NCBI RefSeq assembly: GCF_037577855.1 | Contig: NZ_JBAKFX010000024.1 | Location: 1-54,983 of the forward strand | DNA from: Dethiothermospora halolimnae | Lineage (GTDB): Bacteria; Bacillota; Clostridia; Tissierellales; VENL01 | Direction: 5' to 3' | Length of the DNA: 54,983 bases | Shown: piece by piece, positions 1 through 7,963 of the stretch | Numbering within the stretch: position 1 is the stretch's first letter | How the letters are laid out: the number at the start of each line of letters is the position of its first letter | Made by a program: the position numbers and the translations under genes | Notes under the pieces: generated by a model | The model's input: only the letters and a program-made list of their open reading frames with translations | The model's database searches: none | Told to the model about the DNA's origin: nothing

Positions 1-127
1 ATAAAACATTAACTTAATTAATGTATATATATAAGAATATATCTTGCTAAAGGACACCTAGAAGGAAAAGCCTTTAGCAGTATTAGATATAAGGTTAGGG
101 AGAGGTAACACTTCTAATTTTGTTGGG

Positions 128-245
128 CTTAGTTACTATATGTAACTAAGACTTATCGAAAGATATGCGGAATTTGTAGTCAAGGGGCTACACCCTAGTA
201 GCTGAATCCTGTGATGCTACCACTTTTATAAGAAGTGAAAAACTA
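128..245 (+). mobile_element. Orphan IS200/IS605-type right end (omega-RNA-like)
   Basis: A 9-bp stem CTTAGTTAC/GTAACTAAG (128-150) is followed by a GC-richer tract with the words ATGCGGAA, AAGGGGCTACACCCT and GCTGAATCC, and then by a terminal hairpin region GATGCTACCACTTTTATAAG...AAGTG (213-237). This order resembles the 3' end of IS605-family tnpB units, where the omega guide RNA and the transposon right end overlap. No tnpB coding is visible in 1-127, so the transposase is either off-window or lost. The family match is from memory of such ends, not from a search. The rest of 1-302 shows no gene. Confidence 0.42.
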
Positions 246-302
246 TAATTAATAATTTCTTATGATGTTATTTGATATAGTTTTAGAAACCAGGAGTAGG
301 AT

Positions 303-1517
303 TTGTTTTTTACACTATTACATAAAGACCTGAAAATGCTGTTGAGATATAAGGGAATACTGATTTTTTCCTTTGTTTTTTTAATACTTATATTAGCCCT
401 ATTGGGATTTATATTTGATGATGTAATGGAAAAAAATCAGTTAACTAATAAGGTAAGGATAGGTTTAGTAAGCCATGATAAATCAACAGCTACAAATATG
501 CTAATATCAAACTTCGATAAAGATGAAAACTTTAATAGATTATTTGAGATTAAACAATATAGTATTAAGGAAGCTAAAGAAGAATTAAAAAAAGAAAATA
601 TAACGGGAATAGTTGAAGTACCTGGAGGATTTGCCAAGAGTTTAATGCGCTATGAAAACAATAAACTGAAAGTGACACTAAATAGTAATGACCCGTTAAA
701 AAGTATTATGCTAAAGGAAGTAATGGAAAGCTATGCTAGGTTTGTAGTATCCACTGATGTATCAATCTATACTTTATATAATCAAATGAAAGAGATAGAA
801 CTATCAGATAAATCAATAGATCAGATAAATGAAGCATTCTCAATAGAGATGGTTTTTACTGCTTTGTCTAGGGGAAAACTTTTTTCCCGTAATGAAATAA
901 CCATTATTCCATCATCTAGCTCGATTCAATACTTCATTATAGCAATAGGGGTACTTATTATTATGTACATAGGACTCATAGGAACCAATGTAATAATATA
1001 CGAAAGGGATAAGATGTGTTTATCTAGATATAAAGTATCTCCAAGTTCCATAATGGTGTTTATTTTTAGTAAAGTAGCTGCTCTATTTATACTAAGTTTA
1101 ATTCAAATAACACTTTTAGTTCTACCAGTTAAATTTATACTAGATATTGATTTAAGTATTTTTACAATGAATAGTTTTCTGTTTTTATCTATTTCCCTTA
1201 TAACAATTATTAGTTTATCTCTACTGTTTGGGACTTTTATAAAAACAGAAAAAATAGCTACATTAGTTGGGAACGTAGGCATATTTATTTTTGGAATACT
1301 AGGAGGTAGCTTTATCCCCCTTAAATTGATGCCAAAGTTAATACAAGATATATCAATGGTTACCCCTAATCACTGGATAATAAAAGGTTTTTTGTATGTG
1401 TTAAATGGACACAAACTTGGAGATATAAAAACAAGTATATTAGTCTTATTATCAGCATCTATAATTTTTATAATGTTATCTATATATAACTTAAAGGGAA
1501 GAAGGTGGTCTTATTAG
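303..1517 (+). CDS. ABC-2 type transporter permease
   Basis: A 404-residue membrane protein with the ABC-2 permease layout: one N-terminal membrane segment (about residues 17-38), a long extracytoplasmic loop (about 45-210), then a block of five to six hydrophobic segments (about 215-395). The C-terminal block carries the phrases YERDKMCLSRYKVSP and GGSFIPLKLMP, typical of ABC2_membrane_3 (NatB/YhaP-like) exporters of drugs, lantibiotics or sodium. The start is TTG at 303, with AGGAGTAGG just upstream. The next permease overlaps or abuts its stop, so the two probably form a heterodimer. The expected ATPase gene is not in the window; an IS605-type end sits where it would be expected upstream. 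The substrate cannot be told. Confidence 0.85.
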   Translation: MFFTLLHKDLKMLLRYKGILIFSFVFLILILALLGFIFDDVMEKNQLTNKVRIGLVSHDKSTATNMLISNFDKDENFNRLFEIKQYSIKEAKEELKKENITGIVEVPGGFAKSLMRYENNKLKVTLNSNDPLKSIMLKEVMESYARFVVSTDVSIYTLYNQMKEIELSDKSIDQINEAFSIEMVFTALSRGKLFSRNEITIIPSSSSIQYFIIAIGVLIIMYIGLIGTNVIIYERDKMCLSRYKVSPSSIMVFIFSKVAALFILSLIQITLLVLPVKFILDIDLSIFTMNSFLFLSISLITIISLSLLFGTFIKTEKIATLVGNVGIFIFGILGGSFIPLKLMPKLIQDISMVTPNHWIIKGFLYVLNGHKLGDIKTSILVLLSASIIFIMLSIYNLKGRRWSY

Positions 1518-2736
1518 TAAGATATTAAGCCTTTTAATATTACGGATAAAATTATTAATAGATAATAAATGGTTTTTGGCAATAAGTATAGTGTTACCCC
1601 TTATGTTTTTTTATTTTATAGGATTGATGTATGGCAGTGGAGATGAATATAGCAAAATACCAGTTGTTCTTATAGATGAAGACAATAGTGAATTCTCTAA
1701 GAGAATAATAGGAAATATAGAGGAAAATAACTTGATTAAGTCAATAAAGGTTTCAAAAAAAGAGGGTTTTGATCTATTAGATGATGATATGATTGAGGGT
1801 ATATATATATTTAAAAAAGGATTAGAAGATAATATATTAGAGGAAAAAATAGAAGGAATTATAGGAGCTTATTATTTAGAAGATAGTTTTATAGCACCCG
1901 CCATAACAGATCTAATCGCGGCGGAGGTACTTCCTATTTTAGGAGAAATAAAGGCAGCAAATAAGTTGGTGGCTATATATAAAAGTCAAGATATAAATAA
2001 TTATGAAAAGGCATTTGATAAATCATTAAGATACTCTGAGAAATTAAAGGAGAAAGAAAAGTTTAGGCTACCTATTAGCATAAAGACAATATCATCAGAT
2101 AATAGAATTAAAAGAAATATAAAAATAGAAAATAGTATATTAACTAAAAAGTTTGCTTTAGGAATGGGACTTATTTTTACCAGTGTCTATTTGCTCTTTT
2201 GTTCCACAACAATAATTAGGGAAAGAAGGACAAGTGTATATAGTAGACTTAAAATCATAGGATATACTAGGTTTCAACTTACCGTTGCTAATCTTTTAGG
2301 AATTATGGTAGTAGGTGTGTTTCTTTTTGTAATTCAGTTTTTGATTATGGTTAGGTATTTTAGTGTAGAGGGAATATCAGATATACTTACAATTATGTTA
2401 ATATATATAATATTTACATTCACCATATCAAACTTGGTACTGTTATTTACCAATATATTCAAGAGTCAAACAATATTACAAACATTTTCTCCATTGTTTA
2501 TAACTGTTATGGGACTATTAAGTGGATGTTTTTTCAGTATAGATATATTTCCAGAGAAAATACAAGCAATAGCAAAGGTAATACCTATGTATTGGACATT
2601 AGATAGTCTAACGAAAATGACTATATATAGTCGAGGTTTTAATAGTATATTGGGGAGTTTAATAGCTGTATTCATAATGGGAACAATTATATTTGGAGTT
2701 AACTATATGGTTACTAATATAAAAACTTTAGAGTAA
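1513..2736 (+). CDS. ABC-2 type transporter permease (probable ATT start)
   Basis: The second ABC-2 permease of the pair, with one N-terminal membrane segment, an extracytoplasmic loop (about residues 45-200 of the long form) and a hydrophobic C-terminal block containing the RERRTSVYSRLKIIGYTR loop and SGCFFSIDIFPEKIQAI. The first ordinary start codon in frame is TTG at 1576, but that removes 21 coding residues (LLILRIKLLIDNKW and others) that match the usual N-terminus of this family, and it has no ribosome site. Reading upstream, the frame stays open to an ATT at 1513, which overlaps the previous stop and lies 4-8 bases after GAAGGTGG. I therefore place the start at ATT 1513, a rare codon as used by infC. 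If only standard codons are allowed, use 1576. Probably translationally coupled to the first permease. Confidence 0.8.
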   Translation: MSKILSLLILRIKLLIDNKWFLAISIVLPLMFFYFIGLMYGSGDEYSKIPVVLIDEDNSEFSKRIIGNIEENNLIKSIKVSKKEGFDLLDDDMIEGIYIFKKGLEDNILEEKIEGIIGAYYLEDSFIAPAITDLIAAEVLPILGEIKAANKLVAIYKSQDINNYEKAFDKSLRYSEKLKEKEKFRLPISIKTISSDNRIKRNIKIENSILTKKFALGMGLIFTSVYLLFCSTTIIRERRTSVYSRLKIIGYTRFQLTVANLLGIMVVGVFLFVIQFLIMVRYFSVEGISDILTIMLIYIIFTFTISNLVLLFTNIFKSQTILQTFSPLFITVMGLLSGCFFSIDIFPEKIQAIAKVIPMYWTLDSLTKMTIYSRGFNSILGSLIAVFIMGTIIFGVNYMVTNIKTLE

Positions 2737-2817
2737 TTATAAGTTCATTAATATATAAGCCATGAATATATTCAGAACGACTTTAGAACCATATAATACA
2801 GCCTTTGGCATAATAGG

Positions 2818-2927
2818 TCTTCTAAAAGAAGCCCTACATATAATTATGGGATCTCGAACTCCCTGATCTCTGCACTTTGTACTCTGAAAAGAACAAAGGA
2901 GCTCCAACAGCTCCTTTGTTCTTTTTC
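2818..2927 (+). repeat. Composite intergenic repeat, copy 1, ending in a terminator
   Basis: Modules in order: CCCTACATATAATTATGG (2832-2849), a degenerate GGGA...TCCC hairpin, the pyrimidine-rich spacer ATCTCTGCACTTTGTACTC, and the hairpin GAACAAAGGAGCT/AGCTCCTTTGTTC (2891-2921) followed by CTTTTT. The last stem is a good intrinsic terminator for the ABC permease pair. The same modules recur near 10260-10376, 26769-26862 and 33665-33758. Confidence 0.7.
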
Positions 2928-3008
2928 TTGCTTTAATAATATTTGTATAATAAAATATTATTAAAGATGAATATAATATAGATAAAATCTATTGGAAGAA
3001 GTGGTAAT

Positions 3009-4304
3009 TTGTTTGCTAATACTGGGACTTTAAAAAATAGAGTATTAAAATTTTCTATGGCTATATTATATATAACATTAGCTTCCCAAATAGATATAGG
3101 ACTTTTATTAACAGATTTTAGAGTTTCCCTTGGAATTGTTATGCTTACTATATTAATATATAAGGATAAAAGTTTAAATTCCCCTTTTTTAGGAGTAGTA
3201 TCGGGTGTTTCTATTTATTTTTGGAGAATTATTTTATATTCTATGGCAAATGGAAAATATGGGGATGTTATATTAGCATATTTCCCGGAAATATTTTTTT
3301 ATACTTTTTATGGGATGTTTTTCTGGATTTTAATAAGAAAGAAAAACATAGAGAATCTAAATAAACTATTTCTTGTTACATTTACTAGTGATTTTGTTGG
3401 AAATATTATAGAGGTTATTATCAGAACAGAAAACAATCTTGGGAATTTTAATATAAAGATTATAGAGGTACTAATATTAGCTGCTTTTATAAGGTCATCG
3501 ATAATATGGCTTATATTAAATGCCTTTAAGCATTATAAAATACTACTTATGAAAGAGCGACATGAAAAACGATATAGGAATTTATTGCTCCTGACATCCC
3601 AACTTAAAACAGAAGCCTATTGGATGGAGCGGAATATGGACTATATAGAAAAGGTCATGGGAAATGCCTATGGATTGTTTGAGAAAATTCAAACTAATAA
3701 AGAACGGGAAAGTTGGGCAGAAACTTCAATAAATATAGCTAGGGATATTCACGAGATAAAAAAAGAGTATAAAATGGTTGTACATGGGGTAACAGAAATA
3801 ACCGATGATAAGTTTAAAGATAAAGGAATGAGGTTTAAGGATATAATAAAGATTTTAGAAGATAGTATGAAAATACAGTTAAGTCATGAAAAATCAAATA
3901 TTCAATTAAACTTTAATCTGGAAAAAGATTTTTATACAGATAAACATTATTGTTTAATGTCCATATTTAGAAATATTATTATGAATGGAATAGATGCAAT
4001 AAAGGAGAAAAATAATAATGGCATTATAACATTTAATCATAACATTATAAAAGACAGACATGTGTTTAAGATAGCTGATAATGGATGTGGAATAGAGGAA
4101 AATAAAAGGGATCTTATATTTTCATCGGGATTTTCAACTAAAATAAATTATGATACAGGAGAAATAAATAGGGGATTAGGTTTAAGTTTAGTTAAAAACT
4201 TAGTGGATAACAAATTGAGAGGAACAATAAATTTAAAATCTAAAGTGGGAGCTGGAACTACTTTTATTATTTCAATTCCAAAAGAGTTTCTGGAGGGAAA
4301 TTAA
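3009..4304 (+). CDS. Sensor histidine kinase, GlnK/YcbA-like
   Basis: A 431-residue membrane sensor kinase. Residues 1-185 hold five to six hydrophobic segments with no obvious extracytoplasmic sensor domain. They are followed by a helical linker, a phosphoacceptor region with DIHEIKKEY (His about 248) and a GHKL ATPase domain: N-box NIIMNGIDAI (Asn about 326), G1 box ADNGCGIEE, and G2 box RGLGLSLVKNL. The TTG start at 3009 is the first in frame. The response regulator begins one base after the stop, so the two are co-translated. The partner has a YcbB-type output domain and the next gene is an AGCS symporter. This gene order parallels Bacillus subtilis glnK-glnL-glsA-glnT, which senses glutamine, so glutamine or a similar amino acid is the inferred signal. 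Confidence 0.85.
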   Translation: MFANTGTLKNRVLKFSMAILYITLASQIDIGLLLTDFRVSLGIVMLTILIYKDKSLNSPFLGVVSGVSIYFWRIILYSMANGKYGDVILAYFPEIFFYTFYGMFFWILIRKKNIENLNKLFLVTFTSDFVGNIIEVIIRTENNLGNFNIKIIEVLILAAFIRSSIIWLILNAFKHYKILLMKERHEKRYRNLLLLTSQLKTEAYWMERNMDYIEKVMGNAYGLFEKIQTNKERESWAETSINIARDIHEIKKEYKMVVHGVTEITDDKFKDKGMRFKDIIKILEDSMKIQLSHEKSNIQLNFNLEKDFYTDKHYCLMSIFRNIIMNGIDAIKEKNNNGIITFNHNIIKDRHVFKIADNGCGIEENKRDLIFSSGFSTKINYDTGEINRGLGLSLVKNLVDNKLRGTINLKSKVGAGTTFIISIPKEFLEGN

Positions 4305-5135
4305 ATGGATATTTTAATTGTTGAAGATGATATAAATATCATCATGATACTGGAAAAGATTGTTAAAGAAAGAAATTTAGGAAATGTGATAGATTATGTT
4401 CAAGATGGTAGTTTGGCTAAAGAAAGAATAAATACTTTAAATCCTAATGTAGTACTGGTAGATGTGTTAATGCCTGGTAAGGACGGAATAACTTTAGTAG
4501 AGGAAGTAAAAAAGGAAAACCCCGATATACAATTTATAATGATATCCCAAGTGACTTCTAAGGATATGATTGGAAAGGCTTATGAAAAAGGAGTGGAGTA
4601 TTATGTAACCAAGCCGATAAATGCCGTTGAGATAGAATCGGTTATAAAAAAGGTCAAAGAGAAAATAAATATTAGCAGTACTTTAAATAAGATTCAAAAC
4701 TTAATAGGTGATAATAGTAAAAAAGATACTGTTAATAAAGAAAATTATGAGGTGAAAATAAAAAGAATTATGCATAATATAGGCATAATGGGAGAAGCGG
4801 GTAGTAAAGATATAATAAATATAACCAAGTATCTATTGGAAACAGAAAAAAGTATTTCAAATATAACGATGAAAGAACTTTTAAAGAAGTTTTCTGATAA
4901 TCCTAAGTCTATGGAACAAAGATTAAGAAGAGCAGCTAAAAATGGAATGACTAATATAGCTAATCTTGGAATAGAAGATTATATGAATGAATATTTTATA
5001 GAATATTCTAATGGTCTTTATAACTTTGAACAGGTAAAGGCAGAAATGGATTATATAAGGGATAAAAGTAGTAAAAAGGGAAAGGTGAATTTGAAAAAGT
5101 TTATAGATAGTATGGTTTTTTACTGTAAAAGATAA
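4305..5135 (+). CDS. Response regulator with YcbB output domain, GlnL-like
   Basis: A 276-residue response regulator. Residues 1-120 form the receiver domain: acidic pocket EDD (7-9), phosphorylated Asp53 in VLVDVLMPG, and Lys103 in YYVTKPI. Residues about 150-276 form a helical domain with the spacing of YcbB (PF08664), the DNA-binding part of B. subtilis GlnL; the segment KSMEQRLRRAAKNGM is typical. It starts at ATG directly after the kinase stop, with GGAGGGAAATT upstream. The likely target is the AGCS symporter gene just downstream. B. subtilis GlnL is reported to bind TTTTGT direct repeats; a single TTTTGT lies at 5179-5184. Confidence 0.85.
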   Translation: MDILIVEDDINIIMILEKIVKERNLGNVIDYVQDGSLAKERINTLNPNVVLVDVLMPGKDGITLVEEVKKENPDIQFIMISQVTSKDMIGKAYEKGVEYYVTKPINAVEIESVIKKVKEKINISSTLNKIQNLIGDNSKKDTVNKENYEVKIKRIMHNIGIMGEAGSKDIINITKYLLETEKSISNITMKELLKKFSDNPKSMEQRLRRAAKNGMTNIANLGIEDYMNEYFIEYSNGLYNFEQVKAEMDYIRDKSSKKGKVNLKKFIDSMVFYCKR

Positions 5136-5186
5136 AAATTTAACAAAATAATTTAACATATTGAAGTTTAAAGAAGTTTTTTGTAA

Positions 5187-5227
5187 CTCCTAGTTTAAAA
5201 TTATAATAAATAAATTTAAACTAGGAG
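5187..5227 (+). promoter_or_regulatory. 13-bp inverted repeat masking the symporter ribosome site
   Basis: CTCCTAGTTTAAA (5187-5199) is exactly complementary to TTTAAACTAGGAG (5215-5227), with a 15-base AT-rich loop. The right arm contains the AGGAG of the symporter gene's Shine-Dalgarno sequence. In RNA the stem would hide the ribosome site; in DNA it could be an operator. A TATAAT sequence lies in the loop (5202-5207), but no good -35 box precedes it. Confidence 0.6.
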
Positions 5228-5239
5228 GTTTTAATTTAT

Positions 5240-6640
5240 ATGGCTAATGACCAGATTATAAAAATTATAGAGGCCATTAATGGAGTTTTATGGGGGCCAG
5301 TAATGCTTTTCCTACTTTTAGGAACAGGAATTATATTTACATTTAGACTTAAGTTTTTACAGGTTACAAAATTAAAAACTATATTTAAAGAAACTTTTAG
5401 TAAAGAGGAAAACGATTCCCAAGAAGATAATGATGAAGAAGGTTTATCTTCATTTCAATCCCTTGCAACAGCCATAGCAGGACAAGTTGGAACAGGAAAT
5501 CTAGCAGGGGTTGCAACAGCCATAGCAGCCGGTGGACCTGGATCAATATTTTGGATGTGGATAAGTGGATTCTTCGGGATGGGAACAATATTTGCAGAGG
5601 CAGTATTAGCTCAGATTTTTAATAGGAAGAAGGATGGAGAATTAGTAGGAGGACCTGCTTACTATTTGAGAAATGGGTTAAAAAGTAAGTTTTTAGCAGG
5701 ATTCTTTGCCATATCCATAGTTCTTGCCCTAGGAATCATGGGAAATATAGTTCAATCTAATTCTATAGCCCTTGCTGTTAATAATGCTTTTAATGTTCCT
5801 AAGATAGCCGTCGGAGTAGTAGTTGCTGCATTAGCGTCATTAATACTTGTAGGTGGAGTTAAACGTATAGGTAAATTTACAGAGAAAGTGGTGCCAATTA
5901 TGGCAGCTTTATATATATTAGGTGGTATTACAATAGTTATAATAAACTTTGAGCACTTCTTACCTGCATTAAAGATGATAGTTTATGGGGCTTTTAATCC
6001 AAAGGCAGCAACTGGTGGATTTATTGGTGCAACTGTAAAGGAAACCTTTAGATATGGTATAGCTAGAGGATTATTCTCTAATGAGGCAGGTATGGGTTCT
6101 ACACCCCATGCCCATGCAGTGGCTAAAGTAAAACATCCAGTAAAACAAGGTTTTGTTTCTATGTTAGGGGTTATAATAGATACTGGCATAGTTTGTACAT
6201 TGACGGCCCTAGTTATTCTAACAACTGGAGCAATGGAAACCGGTTTAACAGGGGCAGAGTTAACCCAAGAAGGTTTTTATTTAGGATTTAGTAGCTTAGG
6301 TAATTTTGGAACATATTTTATTGCAATATGTTTATTCTTCTTTGCGTTCTCTACAATAATAGGATGGTATTTCTTCGGAGAGTTAAACATAAAGTTCCTA
6401 TTTGGTAAAAAAGGTGTAAAAATTTATATGCCCATAGTACTTATAGGTATAGTGATAGGTACCATATTAGATGTGGAACTTGTATGGAGTTTAGCAGATA
6501 CCTTTAATGGTCTTATGATAATACCTAACCTAATAGGACTGGTAGCATTAAGTGGAATGGTAATTAAAGCAGTAAATGACTATAAATCCAAATATGAAGA
6601 TAATTGTGAAGAGGATGAATATGAAGAAAAAGTAAGTTAA
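5240..6640 (+). CDS. Alanine/glycine/glutamine:cation symporter (AGCS family)
   Basis: A 466-residue transporter with about 10-11 membrane segments. It imports an amino acid together with Na+ or H+. Family signatures are clear: FQSLATAIAGQVGTGNLAGVATAI (residues about 70-95), GGPAYYLRNGL, and FSNEAGMGSTPHAHA (about 275-290), all typical of AlsT/GlnT/DagA proteins. Length is normal for the family. The short charged tail (YEDNCEEDEYEEK) is cytoplasmic. It follows a GlnK/GlnL-like two-component pair, so glutamine is a likely substrate, though alanine or glycine cannot be excluded. It has its own leader, with a hairpin over the ribosome site, and ends in the terminator at 6706-6739. Confidence 0.93.
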   Translation: MANDQIIKIIEAINGVLWGPVMLFLLLGTGIIFTFRLKFLQVTKLKTIFKETFSKEENDSQEDNDEEGLSSFQSLATAIAGQVGTGNLAGVATAIAAGGPGSIFWMWISGFFGMGTIFAEAVLAQIFNRKKDGELVGGPAYYLRNGLKSKFLAGFFAISIVLALGIMGNIVQSNSIALAVNNAFNVPKIAVGVVVAALASLILVGGVKRIGKFTEKVVPIMAALYILGGITIVIINFEHFLPALKMIVYGAFNPKAATGGFIGATVKETFRYGIARGLFSNEAGMGSTPHAHAVAKVKHPVKQGFVSMLGVIIDTGIVCTLTALVILTTGAMETGLTGAELTQEGFYLGFSSLGNFGTYFIAICLFFFAFSTIIGWYFFGELNIKFLFGKKGVKIYMPIVLIGIVIGTILDVELVWSLADTFNGLMIIPNLIGLVALSGMVIKAVNDYKSKYEDNCEEDEYEEKVS

Positions 6641-6705
6641 TTGTTTTGATTAAAGAATAAATAATAGAGAATAAAAAATAGATATGAAACTATGCACATA
6701 TTGTT

Positions 6706-6739
6706 GTTGGGGGATTTGTAATCCCCCAACTTTTTTTTT
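6706..6739 (+). terminator. Intrinsic terminator (repeat module A)
   Basis: GTTGGGGGATT (6706-6716), loop TGT, AATCCCCCAAC (6720-6730), then nine T residues. A strong terminator for the symporter gene. The same hairpin recurs at 10260-10284, 26769-26793 and 40902-40926, which makes it a module of a dispersed repeat family. Confidence 0.85.
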
Positions 6740-6803
6740 ATTTCTCTTTAACTATCTGATAAAATATAAACTGAGTCAAATAATATACTAAAAAGGTGAT
6801 ATC

Positions 6804-7727
6804 ATGAGATGGAATGATAAAAGATACCATACATTAAACTACGAGCTAAGAAAGAAGTTCGGTTGTAAAGTTTTTAAATTATCATTAGATGGTGGATTTA
6901 CCTGTCCAAACAGGGATGGTACCATTGGAAATAGAGGTTGTTTATTTTGTAGTGAAGAAGGTTCTGGAGAGTTTGCAGCCCCTAAAGAACTAGATATAAA
7001 AGAACAAATAAATGATCAAATAAAATTTTTAGCTCCAAAGTGGAAAACAGGAAGATATATAGCATATTTTCAGAACTTCACCAATACCTATGGGCCAATT
7101 GGAAAACTGCAAAGAATATATAATGAAGCTTTGGAGTGTGAAGGAATAGTAGGCATAGCCATAGCAACAAGGCCAGATTGTTTAACAGAAGAAGTATTGA
7201 ACCTACTAGAGGAATTGAATAAAAAAACTTATCTTTGGATAGAACTTGGTCTTCAAACTATTCATGAAGATACAGCCAGATTAATAAGACGGGGATATGA
7301 TATATATTGTTTTGAAAAAGCAGTAGAGAATTTAAGAAAAAGAGGTATAGATATAGTAACTCATCTGATAATAGGACTTCCAAATGAGAGTAAAGAAGAG
7401 ATATTAAAATCAGTTAAATATATAGCAAATAAAGGTATACAAGGAGTTAAACTTCATCTTATGCATATACTAAAGGGGACTGACCTTTATAATTATTACA
7501 AAGTAAATCCCTTTCCCTTATTAGAAAAAGATGAATATATATCTATTATCGCAGATGCCTTAGAGTTACTACCACCGGAAATGGTTATTCATAGAGTAAC
7601 CGGAGATGGAGCAAAGGATTTACTTGTGGGACCAAGATGGAGTCTTCATAAATTAGCAGTGATAAGTGGAATAGATAGGGAGCTTAAGGATAGAGATAGT
7701 TATCAAGGCAAAAATTATAATAAATAG
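6804..7727 (+). CDS. TIGR01212-family radical SAM protein (YtqA-like)
   Basis: A 307-residue soluble radical SAM enzyme of the Elp3-related YtqA/YhcC family. The 4Fe-4S ligands are Cys34, Cys46 and Cys49 (C-x11-C-x2-C), the spacing typical of this family rather than the common CX3CX2C. Other conserved pieces are YFQNFTNTYGP (about 92-102), IATRPDCL, LWIELGLQT and GLPNESKEE. Family members are thought to act on nucleic acid or related substrates, but the reaction is not known to me. ATG at 6804 follows AAAAGGTGAT. It is monocistronic, between a terminator and an intergenic palindrome. Confidence 0.9.
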   Translation: MRWNDKRYHTLNYELRKKFGCKVFKLSLDGGFTCPNRDGTIGNRGCLFCSEEGSGEFAAPKELDIKEQINDQIKFLAPKWKTGRYIAYFQNFTNTYGPIGKLQRIYNEALECEGIVGIAIATRPDCLTEEVLNLLEELNKKTYLWIELGLQTIHEDTARLIRRGYDIYCFEKAVENLRKRGIDIVTHLIIGLPNESKEEILKSVKYIANKGIQGVKLHLMHILKGTDLYNYYKVNPFPLLEKDEYISIIADALELLPPEMVIHRVTGDGAKDLLVGPRWSLHKLAVISGIDRELKDRDSYQGKNYNK

Positions 7728-7765
7728 TCGCCTAAGTAATAGAAAATATCCGGCAATCCCTTATT

Positions 7766-7899
7766 ACAGTTGAGAATTGACAGTTGACAATGGAAAGTTA
7801 AGGTGCAAATCGGCTAAGGACGATTTGAATATAATATTTTACGAATGAAGTGAGTAAAATCACCTTTAACTGTCAATTCTCAATTGTCCACTGTCAATT
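7766..7899. repeat. MITE-like imperfect palindrome with two inner hairpins
   Basis: The outer arms are ACAGTTGAGAATTGACAGTT and on to 7805, against CACCTTTAACTGTCAATTCT and on to 7899, which are imperfect reverse complements. Inside are CAAATCG/CGATTTG (7806-7827) and ATTTTAC/GTAAAAT (7836-7860). It is noncoding and lies between convergent genes. It resembles the AATTGACAGTTGACA-type palindromes seen between genes in many clostridia, by memory only. A degenerate copy of the GGGGGATT hairpin follows at 7939-7963. Confidence 0.6.
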
Positions 7900-7963
7900 A
7901 TTTAATACTCTCTGCTCAGTCTAAAGTCATTTATAGTTGCTGGGAGCTTGGTAATCCCTGGGC

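Noticed and set aside
1..127. Possible end of a tnpB coding sequence
   Set aside because: The open frames here are under 30 codons and show none of the TnpB zinc-finger or RuvC motifs.
5136..5239. Riboswitch before the symporter gene
   Set aside because: Only one simple stem is present; no glycine, glutamine or other riboswitch core could be recognised.
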